From NCBI GenBank assembly GCA_002355495.1, contig AP017424.1:2356001-2420000 (forward strand): a stretch of DNA of 64,000 nt. Reading direction: 5' to 3'. The notes below the pieces were generated by a model, which saw nothing but the letters and a program-made list of their open reading frames with translations, was not told the DNA's origin and did no database searches. The first letter of the stretch is position 1. Every line of letters begins with the position of its first letter. Origin of the DNA: Streptomyces laurentii. Its GTDB lineage: Bacteria; Actinomycetota; Actinomycetes; Streptomycetales; Streptomycetaceae. Of this stretch, positions 36,807 to 46,226 are shown in pieces. Made by a program: the position numbers and the translations under genes.

Positions 36807-37829
36807 ATGGACATAGGCATCGATCTCGGCACCGCCAACACCCTCCTCTACGCCCGCGGCCGCGGCATCGTCCTCAACGAACCGTCCGTCGTGGCCGTCG
36901 ACATGGGCACCGGGGCGGCGCTCGCGGTCGGCACCGAGGCCAAGCGGACCATCGGCCGCACCCCCGGCTCCATCAGCGCGATCCGGCCCCTCAAGGACGG
37001 CGTCATCAGCGACTACGAAGCCGCGGAACAGATGATCCGGCACTTCGTCCGCAAGGCCGTCCCCGGACGCCGGATGCCGCGCATCCGCATGGTCGTCTGC
37101 GTCCCCAGCGGCGTCACCCCCGTCGAACGGCGCGCCATCGTCCACGCCTCGCGCGCCGCCGGCGCCCGGGCCGTCCACCTCATCGAGGAACCCATGGCCG
37201 CCGCCATCGGAGCCGGGCTGCCCGTGGCCGACCCGCGCGGCTCCATGGTCGTCGACATCGGCGGCGGCACCACCGAAGTCGCCGTCATCTCCCTCGGCGG
37301 CATCGTCACCGCCCAGTCCCTGCGCGTCGGCGGCGACCGCCTCGACGCCGCCATCGGCGACTGGGTCCGCAAGGAACACGCCCTGTACATCGGCGAACGC
37401 TCCGCCGAGGACGTCAAGATCGCGATCGGCTCGGCGTGGCCCCTGCCCGGTGAGGAGGAGTTCGAGGCGCGGACCGTGCCCGTACGGGGCCGGGAGAAGA
37501 TCAGCGGGCTGCCGAAGACCGTCGACCTGACCGTGCCCGAGATCCGCCGGGCCCTCGACGAGCCGGTGGAGGCGATCATCGCGGCCGTACGGGCCACCCT
37601 TGAGGACTGCCCGCCCGAACTGTCCGGGGACGTCATGGAACACGGGATCGTGCTCACCGGAGGCGGGGCGCTGCTGCCGGGCCTCGACCTGCGGCTGGCG
37701 TCGGCGACGGGGATTCCGGTGTTCGTGGCGGAGGCGCCGCTGGACTGCGTGGGGCTGGGGGCGGGGGCGTGCGTCGAGGACTTCGACGCGCTGGAGCGGG
37801 TGCTGGGGAAGGCGGAGGTGGTCCGGTGA
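36807..37829 (+). CDS. MreB/Mbl-like actin homologue (second copy)
   Basis: A 340-residue protein. ATG at 36807 (GTG at 36801 also in frame). Phosphate-1 DLGTANT at 6-12, phosphate-2 [12 protein letters not shown] and GGGALLPGL are intact, so ATP binding is expected. Compared with the mreB product 3 kb away it lacks the SFIGRDMA membrane-contact head and differs in helices (RHFVRKAVPGRRMPR) and the interdomain loop (LPGEEEFEARTVPVR). It is on the opposite strand from its neighbours, divergent from folC and convergent with a histidine kinase. It is probably a Mbl-like cytoskeletal protein of spore or hyphal wall; it is clearly a paralogue, not a fragment. Confidence 0.93.
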   Translation: MDIGIDLGTANTLLYARGRGIVLNEPSVVAVDMGTGAALAVGTEAKRTIGRTPGSISAIRPLKDGVISDYEAAEQMIRHFVRKAVPGRRMPRIRMVVCVPSGVTPVERRAIVHASRAAGARAVHLIEEPMAAAIGAGLPVADPRGSMVVDIGGGTTEVAVISLGGIVTAQSLRVGGDRLDAAIGDWVRKEHALYIGERSAEDVKIAIGSAWPLPGEEEFEARTVPVRGREKISGLPKTVDLTVPEIRRALDEPVEAIIAAVRATLEDCPPELSGDVMEHGIVLTGGGALLPGLDLRLASATGIPVFVAEAPLDCVGLGAGACVEDFDALERVLGKAEVVR

Positions 37830-37848
37830 GGGGTGCCGGGCGGGTCGG

Positions 37849-38988
37849 CTAGCGGATGCCTGCCGGGAGCGTGGCCGTCACCACGTAGGCGCCGCGGGCG
37901 CGGGTGGCTTCGAGGGTGCCGCCCATGGTGGTGACGCGTTCCGCCATGGAGACCAGGCCCGTGCCCGTGGAGACCGGGGCGTGGGCCGGCGGGGTCGTCG
38001 CGAGGGGGTTGCGGACCTCGATGCGGAGGTCCGCGTCGTCGACCGTGATGGTGACCGTGACCGGCAGGCCCGGGGCGTGCTTCGTCGCGTTCGTGAGGCA
38101 TTCGCGGACCACCCGGTGGACCGCCGTCTGGCGGAGCGGCGAGACGGCCTTCGCCTCCTGGGCGACGTCCAGGTGGACCGGGCTGCCCATCCGCTCGCTC
38201 TCCTCGGCGAGCGCCGCGAGGCCGTCGAGGCCGGGGGCGCCGTCGGTGCGGCGGACGATGGTCTCGTTGAGCATCCGGTGGGCCCGGCGCGCGGTGTCGG
38301 CCAGTTCCTCGAAGTCCTGCTGGTGCGCCTCTCCCCTGGCCCGTACGGACAGCACCTCGGCGCGTACGGCCAGCAGCGTCAGCTCGCGGCCCACCAGGTC
38401 GTGGACATCGCGGCCGACCTGGATGCGTTCCTCCTGGACGGCCTGCCGGACGGCGGCCTCGCGGTGCTGGACCTCCAGGGCGGCGACCAGGTCGTGACGG
38501 TAGGCGGCGATGCCGACGCCCGCCGCGAGGACGCCGATGGGGACGACCAGGCTGAGGAAGTCGCTGAGGGTGTCGCCGTGCCGGTCCGGCCAGCCGGGCA
38601 GGTTGAAGTACGCGTACGCGGTCGCCGTGTACAGGGCGGTGGCCAGCGCGGCGGCCCGGCGGCCCCGGAAGCGGCCGAGGGAGTAGAGCGCGAACTGGAT
38701 CATCGTCAGCTCGTGCAGCCAGCCCATCATGCCCAGCGCCACCACGAACGGCACCCACGGCGCCCTGCGGCGCAGCAGCAGCGTCGCCGCGCCGCCCGCG
38801 AGCGCCAGGGCCGCGGTGGGACCGGAGAGCGAGTTGTCCTCGCGGGCGAGGCCCGGGACGTCCAGGACCATCAGGCCGAAGGCGAAGAGCGCGGCGACGG
38901 CGTCCATGGCGGGCGGCGACACGGCCCACCGGTCCACACAGCGGCGCAGCGTGACAGGGGCGGGCGAGGGGAGCATGTCCCCCATCAT
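37849..38988 (-). CDS. NarL-class sensor histidine kinase
   Basis: About 379 residues from the ATG at 38988; ATGs at 38985 and 38976 are equally possible and no ribosome-binding site decides. The N-terminal half has five or six membrane helices with short loops and no large sensor domain. A HisKA_3 dimerisation helix carries the phosphoacceptor in RDVHDLVGREL, and a HATPase domain shows ECLTNATKHAP (N-box) and GTGLVSMAERV (G-box). These kinases usually pair with a LuxR-type regulator, but none is adjacent, so it looks orphan. It faces the mreB-like gene tail to tail with 19 bp between. Confidence 0.85.
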   Translation of the reverse strand: MMGDMLPSPAPVTLRRCVDRWAVSPPAMDAVAALFAFGLMVLDVPGLAREDNSLSGPTAALALAGGAATLLLRRRAPWVPFVVALGMMGWLHELTMIQFALYSLGRFRGRRAAALATALYTATAYAYFNLPGWPDRHGDTLSDFLSLVVPIGVLAAGVGIAAYRHDLVAALEVQHREAAVRQAVQEERIQVGRDVHDLVGRELTLLAVRAEVLSVRARGEAHQQDFEELADTARRAHRMLNETIVRRTDGAPGLDGLAALAEESERMGSPVHLDVAQEAKAVSPLRQTAVHRVVRECLTNATKHAPGLPVTVTITVDDADLRIEVRNPLATTPPAHAPVSTGTGLVSMAERVTTMGGTLEATRARGAYVVTATLPAGIR

Positions 38989-39081
38989 CCCGGGTCGAAG
39001 GTCCCGAAACCGTGGCCCTGAAGTCCCGATCGGTGTGAGATCGGGCACTTCGCCCGGATCGCTACGAAAGCTTCTCAATGA

Positions 39082-39115
39082 GAAAGGGCCCCACCGCGTG
39101 CGGTGGGGCCCTTTC
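39082..39115 (-). terminator. Hairpin terminator after valS, 16-bp perfect stem
   Basis: A perfect 16-bp repeat (39082-39097 with 39100-39115) lies 8 bp past the valS stop, ending in a short GAAA/TTTC base. Confidence 0.88.
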
Positions 39116-39123
39116 CTTACGGG

Positions 39124-41745
39124 TTACGCCTGCGGCAGCCGCTCCAGCTGCGTCTGGATGCGGGCGATGTCCTCCTCCGCCTTGGCGAGGCGGGTGCGGA
39201 TCTTGTCCACGACGTTGTCCGGGGCCTTGCCGAGGAACGCCTCGTTGCCCAGCTTGCCCTCGGCCTGCGCCTTCTCCTTCTCGGCGGCGGCGAGGTCCTT
39301 CGCGAGGCGCTTGCGCTCGGCGGCCACGTCGATGGTGCCGGACAGGTCGAGCGCGACCGTCGCGCCGGCGACCGGCAGGGAGGCGGTGGCGGCGAAGCCC
39401 TCGCCCTCCGGCTGGAGGCGCAGCAGCTGGCGGATGGCGGCCTCGTGCGGGGCGAGCGCGGTGCCGGTCAGCTCCAGGCGGGCCGGGACCTTCTGGCCGT
39501 CCTGGAGGCCCTGCTCCTTGCGGAACCGGCGGACCTCGGTGACGAGCCGCTGGACCAGCTCGATCTCCTCCTCGGCGGCCTTGTCGCGGAAGCCCGAGTC
39601 CTTCGGCCAGTCGGCGATGACCAGCGACTCGCCGCCCGTGAGGGTGGTCCACAGCGTCTCGGTGACGAACGGGACGATCGGGTGCAGCAGGCGCAGCATG
39701 ACGTCCAGGACCTCGCCGAGGACGCGGCCGGAGACCTTGGCCTGCTCACCGCCCGCGAAGAACGTGGTCTTCGACAGCTCGACGTACCAGGCGAAGACCT
39801 CGTCCCACGCGAAGTGGTAGAGCGCCTCGCTGAGCTTGGCGAACTGGTAGTCCTCGTAGTACGCGTCGACCTGCGCGACCGTCTCGCCCAGCCGGGACAG
39901 GATCCAGCGGTCCGTGGCGGACATCTCGGAGGCGTCCGGCAGCGGGCCCTCGATCGTGGCGCCGTTCATCATCGCGAAGCGGGTCGCGTTCCAGATCTTG
40001 TTCGCGAAGTTACGGGACGCCTGGACCCAGTCCTCGCCGATCGGGACGTCCGCGCCCGGGTTCGCGCCCTTGGCCAGGGTGAAGCGGACGGCGTCGGAGC
40101 CGTACGCGTCCATCCAGTCCAGCGGGTCGACCGCGTTCGGGTTGGACTTCGACATCTTCTTGCCGAACTCGTCGCGGACCAGGCCGGTCAGGGCGACGGT
40201 CTTGAACGGCACCTCGCCGTCCATCGCGTACAGGCCGAACATCATCATCCGGGCGACCCAGAAGAAGATGATGTCGTGGCCGGTCAGCAGGACGTCGGTG
40301 GAGTAGAACTTCGCGAGGTCCGGGGTCTTCTCCGGCCAGCCGAGCGTGGAGAACGGCCACAGGCCGGAGGAGAACCAGGTGTCCAGGACGTCGGGGTCCT
40401 GCGTCCAGCCCTCGCCCGTCGGGATCTCGTCGTCGGGTCCGACGCAGACGACCTCGCCGTCGGGGCCGTACCAGATCGGGATCCGGTGACCCCACCACAG
40501 CTGGCGCGAGATGCACCAGTCGTGCATGTTGTCGACCCAGTCGAAGTAGCGCTTGGAGAGCTCCTTCGGGTGGATCTCGACGGAGCCGTCGCGGACGGCG
40601 TCGCCGGCGGCCTGCGCCAGCGGGCCGACCTTGACCCACCACTGCATCGACAGGCGCGGCTCGACCGTGGTCTTGCAACGCGAGCAGTGGCCGACGGAGT
40701 GCATGTACGGGCGCTTCTCGGCGACGATCCGGCCCTGCTCCTTGAGCGCGCCGACGATCGCCGAGCGGGCCTCGAAGCGGTCCAGGCCGAGGAAGGGACC
40801 GTGGACCGTGATGATGCCGTGCTCGTCCATGACGGTGAGCGAGGGCAGGTCGTGACGCTGGCCGATGGCGAAGTCGTTCGGGTCGTGCGCCGGGGTCACC
40901 TTGACGGCGCCGGTGCCGAACTCCGGGTCGACGTGGGTGTCCGCGACGACCGGGATGGTGCGGTCGGTCAGCGGCAGCTTGATCTGCTTGCCGACCAGGT
41001 GGCGGTAGCGCTCGTCGTCCGGGTGGACCGCGACGGCGGTGTCGCCGAGCATCGTCTCGGCCCTGGTCGTCGCGACGACCAGGGAGTCGTCGCCCTCGCC
41101 GTAGCGGATGGAGACCAGCTCACCGGCGTCGTCCTGGTACTCGACCTCGATGTCGGAGATCGCGGTGAGGCAGCGCGGGCACCAGTTGATGATGCGCTCG
41201 GCGCGGTAGATCAGACCGTCCTCGTACAGGTCCTTGAAGATCTTCTGAACGGCCTTGGAGAGGCCCTCGTCCATGGTGAAGCGCTCGCGCGACCAGTCGA
41301 GACCGGCACCCAGGCGGCGCAGCTGGCCGAGGATCCGGCCGCCGTACTCCTCCTTCCACTGCCAGACGCGCTCGACGAACTCCTCGCGGCCCAGGTCGTG
41401 GCGGGACTTGCCCTCCTCGGCGAGCTGCTGCTCGACCTTGTTCTGGGTGGCGATGCCGGCGTGGTCCATGCCCGGCAGCCAGAGGGTCTCGAAGCCCTGC
41501 ATGCGCTTGCGGCGGGTGAGGGCGTCCATCAGCGTCACCTGGAAGGCGTGGCCCAGGTGCAGGGCACCGGTGACGTTCGGCGGCGGGATGACGATGGTGA
41601 AGGGCGGCTTGTCACTCTTCGCGTCGGCCGTGAAGTAGCCGCGGTCTACCCAGCGCTCGTACAGCGCCCCCTCTACCTCGGCCGGCGCGTACGTGGTCGG
41701 GAGTTCGGGGGTGGCTGCGGTGTGCTGCTGAGTGTTATCGGTCAC
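39124..41745 (-). CDS. valS: Valyl-tRNA synthetase
   Basis: An 873-residue class I aminoacyl-tRNA synthetase. [13 protein letters not shown] (HIGH box) lies at about 54-66 and KKMSKSNPN (KMSKS box) at about 520-530. The CP1 editing domain lies between ([21 protein letters not shown]), and a C-terminal coiled coil ends the protein ([19 protein letters not shown]). Start [16 protein letters not shown] is typical of actinobacterial ValS. No T-box motif was seen upstream; the upstream gap instead holds a large palindromic element. Confidence 0.97.
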   Translation of the reverse strand: MTDNTQQHTAATPELPTTYAPAEVEGALYERWVDRGYFTADAKSDKPPFTIVIPPPNVTGALHLGHAFQVTLMDALTRRKRMQGFETLWLPGMDHAGIATQNKVEQQLAEEGKSRHDLGREEFVERVWQWKEEYGGRILGQLRRLGAGLDWSRERFTMDEGLSKAVQKIFKDLYEDGLIYRAERIINWCPRCLTAISDIEVEYQDDAGELVSIRYGEGDDSLVVATTRAETMLGDTAVAVHPDDERYRHLVGKQIKLPLTDRTIPVVADTHVDPEFGTGAVKVTPAHDPNDFAIGQRHDLPSLTVMDEHGIITVHGPFLGLDRFEARSAIVGALKEQGRIVAEKRPYMHSVGHCSRCKTTVEPRLSMQWWVKVGPLAQAAGDAVRDGSVEIHPKELSKRYFDWVDNMHDWCISRQLWWGHRIPIWYGPDGEVVCVGPDDEIPTGEGWTQDPDVLDTWFSSGLWPFSTLGWPEKTPDLAKFYSTDVLLTGHDIIFFWVARMMMFGLYAMDGEVPFKTVALTGLVRDEFGKKMSKSNPNAVDPLDWMDAYGSDAVRFTLAKGANPGADVPIGEDWVQASRNFANKIWNATRFAMMNGATIEGPLPDASEMSATDRWILSRLGETVAQVDAYYEDYQFAKLSEALYHFAWDEVFAWYVELSKTTFFAGGEQAKVSGRVLGEVLDVMLRLLHPIVPFVTETLWTTLTGGESLVIADWPKDSGFRDKAAEEEIELVQRLVTEVRRFRKEQGLQDGQKVPARLELTGTALAPHEAAIRQLLRLQPEGEGFAATASLPVAGATVALDLSGTIDVAAERKRLAKDLAAAEKEKAQAEGKLGNEAFLGKAPDNVVDKIRTRLAKAEEDIARIQTQLERLPQA

Positions 41746-41770
41746 CGGGCCAGTTTAAAGGTGTCACCGG

Positions 41771-41939
41771 CCAGGGTCTGTCCGGCGGATCAGGGTCGGA
41801 TAGGCCGGGGCGTCTGGTGCGGTGCATGGCAAGGCGCCGGAGTGCCTTAATAGCGGAGCTATTCGGGCATTTCGGCAACGCAGCCAGGTGCCGTGCCAGA
41901 CGCCCCGGCCCCGGCCATGGTCCGCCGGACAGACCCTGG
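41771..41939. repeat. 169-bp palindromic element (MITE/REP-like)
   Basis: The 22-bp ends (41771-41792 and 41918-41939) are inverted copies with one mismatch. A perfect 15-bp inverted repeat is nested inside (41803-41817 with 41896-41910), and the centre has a third arm AATAGC-GGA-GCTATT. The whole unit folds into one long imperfect hairpin. It fills the gap between valS and the next gene, with no ORF of coding character. I recall very similar palindromes in other Streptomyces intergenic regions, which would make it a dispersed non-autonomous repeat. No target-site duplication is obvious. Confidence 0.8.
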
Positions 41940-42048
41940 TGCTGAAACGCGATTCTTCGGTAACGGTGTGGCCCCCACTTCCCCTGTCCCCGCCGACTTC
42001 CGAGAGGATGTTCGGCAGCCATAAGCATTCTGTGAGGGGAACCCGTCC

Positions 42049-43073
42049 ATGAGCAACAACCAGCCAGGCCCGTACGGCGGCCAGCCGAACCCGTACGGGC
42101 AGCAGCCCGGGCCTTACGGGGCCAGCCGAACCCGTACGGGCAGCCGCAGCAGGCCCCGCAGCCGGGTTACGGCTACCCCCCGCAGGCGCCCCAGGCCCCC
42201 CAGGGCGTTCCGCCGCAGCAGCCCGGCCCCTACGGCCAGCCGGCCCAGCCCGGTCCGTACGGCCAGCCGCAGCAGCCGAACCCGTACGGGCAGCCCGCGC
42301 CGCCGCAGCAGCCCAACCCCTACGGGGCGCCGCAGCAGCCCCCGTACGGCGCCCCGCAGGGCCCCGGCGGCTACGACGGCATGCCGCCGGCCGCCCCGAA
42401 GAAGAGCAAGGCGGGCGTGGTCATCGCCGTGGCGGCCGGCGTGGTGGCGCTCGCCGTGGGCGCGTACTTCCTGATCGGCGGCGGGGGCGGCTCCAATGTC
42501 GCGGACGACGGCGCGCACAAGCTGATCACCCCGGCCACCGTGCTCGGCGAGTACAAGAAGTCCACCAAGAGCAACTCGTCGCCGGAGGACAAGGAGTCGC
42601 TGAAGGCCGCGGAGAAGGAGGGCGTCCGCAACGCCAAGGAGGTCCAGGCCGACTACGAGGTGAAGAACGAGGCCAACCCGCTGGCCGGGAAGATGCTCAG
42701 CTTCAACGGCCTCTACGGCGAGATCGACGACCCGGAGAAGGTCGTCGACTCCATCTTCGCCTTCGTCAAGACGAAGTCGAAGGAGGGCAAGAGCGAGGAC
42801 GGCACGGGCGAGCTCCAGGGCGAGCCGACCGCGTACAACCCGCCCGAGCTCGGCGACGCCGTCCTCAAGTGCCAGCAGTCGAAGTCGAAGGCCGACCCCG
42901 CCGCGGGCACCCCGGCGTTCACCATCAACTTCTGCGTGTGGGCCGACCACAGCACCCTGGGCATCGTCGTCCCGCTCGACATGGGCTCCGTGCTCACGGG
43001 CAAGGGTGGCTCCCCCGAGGACGCGGCCTCCCTCACCGCCAAGCTGCGCAAGGAAGTCCGCGTCAAGGCCTGA
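42049..43073 (+). pseudogene. PQGY-rich single-pass membrane protein, apparent frameshift
   Basis: The gene begins at the ATG at 42049 in one frame (24 residues, GPYGGQPNPYGQQ) and continues from about 42120 in another with the same PNPYGQP repeat style to the stop at 43073. One G is missing in the G4 run at 42118-42121. Restored, it would be about 340 residues: a Pro/Gln/Gly/Tyr-rich cytoplasmic tail of about 105 residues, a membrane helix (AGVVIAVAAGVVALAVGAYFL), a Gly linker, and an extracytoplasmic domain of about 190 residues with two Cys and no family I recognise. It may be a sequencing error in an intact gene or a true null allele; 42381 is an internal ATG that could still yield the membrane part. 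Confidence 0.75.
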
Positions 43074-43098
43074 GGCGTGAGCCGGTCCTGACCTGACG

Positions 43099-43138
43099 AC
43101 GAGGAAGGGGCGCCCCGGCGGGGGCGCCCCTTCCTCGT
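43099..43138. terminator. Bidirectional hairpin, 18-bp perfect stem
   Basis: A perfect 18-bp repeat (43099-43116 with 43121-43138) and a GGCG loop lie between the convergent membrane-protein gene and clpX. Confidence 0.9.
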
Positions 43139-43164
43139 GTCGTACCGCGGGAGTCACACGGGAA

Positions 43165-44448
43165 TCACGCGCTCTTCTCGTGCCGTCCGTCGTTCTTGAC
43201 GATCCGCGGGACCAGCGTCGGGTTGACGTTGTCGCGGACCACGTCGGCCGTGATGACCACGCGGGCCACGTCCTTGCGGGACGGGACCTCGTACATCACC
43301 GACTGGAGGACTTCCTCCATGATGGCGCGCAGGCCGCGCGCGCCGGTGCCGCGCAGGATCGCCTGGTCGGCGATGGCCTCCAGGGCGGGGCGGTCGAAGT
43401 CCAGCTCGACACCGTCGAGTTCGAAGAGCCGCTGGTACTGCTTCACCAGCGCGTTGCGCGGCTCGACGAGGATCTTCAGCAGGGCCTCGCGGTCCAGGTT
43501 GTGCACCGAGGTGATGACGGGCAGACGGCCGATGAACTCGGGGATCATCCCGAACTTCACCAGGTCCTCCGGCATGACCTCCTGGAACACCTCGCTGGAC
43601 TCGATCTCGCGCTTGGAGCGGATGGTCGCGCCGAAGCCGATGCCCTTGGCGCCGGCCCGCGACTCGATGATCTTGTCCAGGCCCGCGAAGGCGCCGCCCA
43701 CGATGAACAGCACGTTCGTCGTGTCGATCTGGATGAACTCCTGGTGCGGGTGCTTCCGTCCGCCCTGCGGCGGCACGGAGGCGGTGGTGCCCTCCAGGAT
43801 CTTGAGCAGGGCCTGCTGCACGCCCTCGCCGGAGACGTCACGCGTGATCGACGGGTTTTCGCTCTTCCGGGCGACCTTGTCGATCTCGTCGATGTAGATG
43901 ATGCCGGTCTCGGCCTTCTTGACGTCGTAGTCGGCGGCCTGGATCAGCTTCAGCAGGATGTTCTCGACGTCCTCGCCGACATAGCCCGCCTCCGTCAGCG
44001 CGGTGGCGTCGGCGATGGCGAACGGCACGTTGAGCATCCGGGCCAGGGTCTGCGCGAGCAGCGTCTTGCCGGAGCCGGTCGGGCCGAGCAGCAGGATGTT
44101 GGACTTCGCCAGTTCGATGGCGTCGTCCCGGCCCTGCGCGCCGCCGTTCTCGCCGGCCTGGACGCGCTTGTAGTGGTTGTAGACCGCGACCGAGAGGGCC
44201 TTCTTCGCGGGCTCCTGCCCGACGACGTACCCCTCGAGGAACTCGTAGATCTCGCGGGGCTTGGGGAGTTCCTCCCAGCGCACCTCGCTCGTCTCCGCGA
44301 GTTCTTCCTCGATGATCTCGTTGCAGAGGTCGATGCACTCGTCGCAGATGTACACACCGGGCCCCGCGATGAGCTTCTTCACCTGCTTCTGGCTCTTACC
44401 GCAGAACGAGCACTTGAGCAGATCGCCGCCATCACCGATGCGTGCCAC
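43165..44448 (-). CDS. clpX: ATP-dependent Clp protease ATP-binding subunit ClpX
   Basis: A 427-residue AAA+ unfoldase. The N-terminal zinc finger has Cys13, 16, 35 and 38 (CSFC...CDEC). Walker A GPTGSGKT lies at 122-129, Walker B is IIYIDEIDK, and the sensor and arginine-finger motifs are intact. The LGF-type loop (IGFGA) suits ClpP docking. GTG start with GGGGAA upstream. ClpX delivers substrates to the ClpP1P2 tetradecamer encoded just upstream. A long hairpin lies between clpP2 and clpX, so clpX probably has its own promoter. Confidence 0.97.
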   Translation of the reverse strand: MARIGDGGDLLKCSFCGKSQKQVKKLIAGPGVYICDECIDLCNEIIEEELAETSEVRWEELPKPREIYEFLEGYVVGQEPAKKALSVAVYNHYKRVQAGENGGAQGRDDAIELAKSNILLLGPTGSGKTLLAQTLARMLNVPFAIADATALTEAGYVGEDVENILLKLIQAADYDVKKAETGIIYIDEIDKVARKSENPSITRDVSGEGVQQALLKILEGTTASVPPQGGRKHPHQEFIQIDTTNVLFIVGGAFAGLDKIIESRAGAKGIGFGATIRSKREIESSEVFQEVMPEDLVKFGMIPEFIGRLPVITSVHNLDREALLKILVEPRNALVKQYQRLFELDGVELDFDRPALEAIADQAILRGTGARGLRAIMEEVLQSVMYEVPSRKDVARVVITADVVRDNVNPTLVPRIVKNDGRHEKSA

Positions 44449-44540
44449 GAGGTGCTTCCCCTTCGCCTGGGAGCGCTTGGTTCAGCGACTCCTGGTGCCT
44501 CATATTCGACGGTACCTTGCCGGGCCCTTCACCCGGGCCC

Positions 44541-44614
44541 CCCTTGACGCGGTTGACAGGGGCGGAATCCGGCCATGCCGTGTTCCGGAATGCCCCCGTT
44601 CACCGCGTCAAGGG
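44541..44614 (-). terminator. Long imperfect hairpin between clpP2 and clpX
   Basis: Two 13-bp arms, CCCTTGACGCGGT and its exact complement (44541-44553 and 44602-44614), start 12 bp past the clpP2 stop. The 48 bases between them can pair further (GGGGCGGAATCCGG against TTCCGGAATGCCCCC). It is probably a terminator or attenuator controlling read-through into clpX. Confidence 0.65.
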
Positions 44615-44625
44615 AAGGTCGGGCG

Positions 44626-45303
44626 TCAGACTGCCGCGGCGGCCGTGCTCTTGCGGGTCGAGACGATCTGGTCGATCAGACCGTACGCGAGGGCGTCCTC
44701 GGCGGTCAGGATCTTGTCGCGCTCGATGTCGTCGCGGATCTTCTCGATCGGCGTCGAGGAGTGCTTGGCCAGCATCTCCTCGAGCTGGCTGCGCATCCGC
44801 AGGATCTCGTTGGCCGCGATCTCCAGGTCGGAGAGCTGCTCGCGGCCGGTGCCACCGGAGGGCTGGTGGATCAGGACACGGGCGTTCGGCAGGGCCATCC
44901 GCTTGCCGGGGGTGCCGGCGGCGAGCAGCACGGCCGCGGCGGAGGCCGCCTGGCCCATGCAGACCGTCTGGATGTCCGGCTTGACGAACTGCATCGTGTC
45001 GTAGATGGCGGTCAGCGCGGTGAACGAGCCACCGGGGCTGTTGATGTAGATCGAGATGTCCCGGTCCGGGTCCATCGACTCCAGGCACAGCAGCTGCGCC
45101 ATGACGTCGTTGGCGGAGGCGTCGTCGATCTGCACGCCGAGGAAGATCACGCGCTCCTCGAAGAGCTTCGCGTACGGGTCGTACTCGCGCACACCCTGCG
45201 AGGTGCGCTCGACGAAGCGCGGGACGACGTAACGGTTGTCCACCTGCGGGCCGGTGTAGAGGCCGCTCGCGGAGAAGTTCGGGGTCATGGGGCTGTTCAC
45301 CAT
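44626..45303 (-). CDS. clpP2: Clp protease proteolytic subunit ClpP2
   Basis: A 225-residue serine protease from the ATG at 45303; a GTG at 45300 and an ATG at 45288 are also possible and the ribosome-binding sites are weak. Catalytic Ser121 in GQAASAA and His146 in VLIHQPSGG are visible, with the DRD Asp near 190. The N-terminal [18 protein letters not shown] is the ClpP2 signature of actinomycetes. It forms a mixed tetradecamer with ClpP1. It lies 47 bp downstream of clpP1 in the same transcript. Confidence 0.96.
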   Translation of the reverse strand: MVNSPMTPNFSASGLYTGPQVDNRYVVPRFVERTSQGVREYDPYAKLFEERVIFLGVQIDDASANDVMAQLLCLESMDPDRDISIYINSPGGSFTALTAIYDTMQFVKPDIQTVCMGQAASAAAVLLAAGTPGKRMALPNARVLIHQPSGGTGREQLSDLEIAANEILRMRSQLEEMLAKHSSTPIEKIRDDIERDKILTAEDALAYGLIDQIVSTRKSTAAAAV

Positions 45304-45350
45304 CCAGAGGGCGATCGGTGGGCTGGGGCTTCGGTACGGGCCGCCCGGGC

Positions 45351-45968
45351 TCAGGCGCCCGTGCCGCCGCCGCCCGGAACACCCGCGGCGTGGGTGATGA
45401 TGTCGTCGATGAGGCCGTAGTCCTTGGCCTCCTCGGCGGTGAACCAGCGGTCGCGGTCACCGTCACGGATGATCGCCTCGACCGTCTGGCCCGAGTGCTG
45501 AGCGGTGATCTCGGCCATGCGCTTCTTCGTACGGAGCAGGTACTCGGCCTGGATCTTGATGTCCGAGGCGGTGCCGCCGATGCCGGCGGAGCCCTGGTGC
45601 ATCAGGATGTCGGTGTTCGGCAGCGCGAAGCGCTTGCCGGCGGAGCCGCCGGTGAGCAGGAACTGGCCCATCGAGGCCGCCATGCCCATGCCGATGGTGA
45701 CGATGTCGTTGGGGATGTACTGCATGGTGTCGTAGATCGCCATGCCGGCCGTCACCGAGCCACCGGGGCTGTTGATGTAGAGGAAGATGTCCTTCTCCGG
45801 GTCGGCGGCCAGGAGGAGCATCTGCGCGGTGATCTTGTTCGCGATCTCGTCGTCGACCTGCTGGCCGAGGAAGATGATCCGCTCGCCGAGAAGCCGGTTG
45901 TAGACGTGGTCGCCGAGACCACCACCGATGGACGGCTCACCCGCGGCGTAAGGCTTCAGATTCGTCAC
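45351..45968 (-). CDS. clpP1: Clp protease proteolytic subunit ClpP1
   Basis: A 205-residue protease. The GTG at 45968 is preceded by AGGTGG and gives [20 protein letters not shown], like other Streptomyces ClpP1 starts. Catalytic Ser99 (GMAASMG), His124 (LMHQGSAG) and Asp169 are in place. The C-terminal [10 protein letters not shown] tail is typical. It is the first gene of the clpP1P2 operon, whose expression in Streptomyces depends on the activator ClgR; a candidate ClgR site lies 120-140 bp upstream. Confidence 0.96.
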   Translation of the reverse strand: MTNLKPYAAGEPSIGGGLGDHVYNRLLGERIIFLGQQVDDEIANKITAQMLLLAADPEKDIFLYINSPGGSVTAGMAIYDTMQYIPNDIVTIGMGMAASMGQFLLTGGSAGKRFALPNTDILMHQGSAGIGGTASDIKIQAEYLLRTKKRMAEITAQHSGQTVEAIIRDGDRDRWFTAEEAKDYGLIDDIITHAAGVPGGGGTGA

Positions 45969-46044
45969 GTATCCACCTGCTCGTCTCCGACGGCCCCGTG
46001 CCGTCTCGCGTCTCGTTCTGAGGGCAGTGCCCCCGTATTCATGG

Positions 46045-46105
46045 ACCCTAACGCGCTGGTAGGCGGGCGCCATCCCGGTTCCCGAACTGTTCGCTCGGAG
46101 CGCAA
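46045..46105 (-). promoter_or_regulatory. Candidate ClgR site and -10 of clpP1P2
   Basis: At 46089-46105 the sequence GTTCGC-TCGGA-GCGCAA resembles the Streptomyces ClgR motif GTTCGC-N5-GCGAAC, with one half-site imperfect. A TANNNT -10 (TAGGGT on the minus strand, 46045-46050) follows downstream with no good -35, as expected for an activator-dependent promoter. Confidence 0.5.
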
Positions 46106-46140
46106 GGTAGGCGGCGCGCGCATGAAAGGCCGGTGTACGT

Positions 46141-46178
46141 CACGGGCCCGGGCGCACGACAGTGCGTCCGGGCCCGTG
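46141..46178 (-). terminator. Hairpin terminator after tig
   Basis: A 17-bp stem with one mismatch (46141-46157 with 46162-46178) and a GACA loop lies 49 bp past the tig stop, just upstream of the clpP1 promoter region. Confidence 0.8.
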
Positions 46179-46226
46179 GCGCGGGTTCAGCGGGCTTCGC
46201 CGGGCGGACGGGCCGCCCGGGGAGCC

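Noticed and set aside
41735..42028. Minus-strand ORF over the palindromic element
   Set aside because: It is created by the inverted repeat itself, with no coding character or ribosome-binding site.
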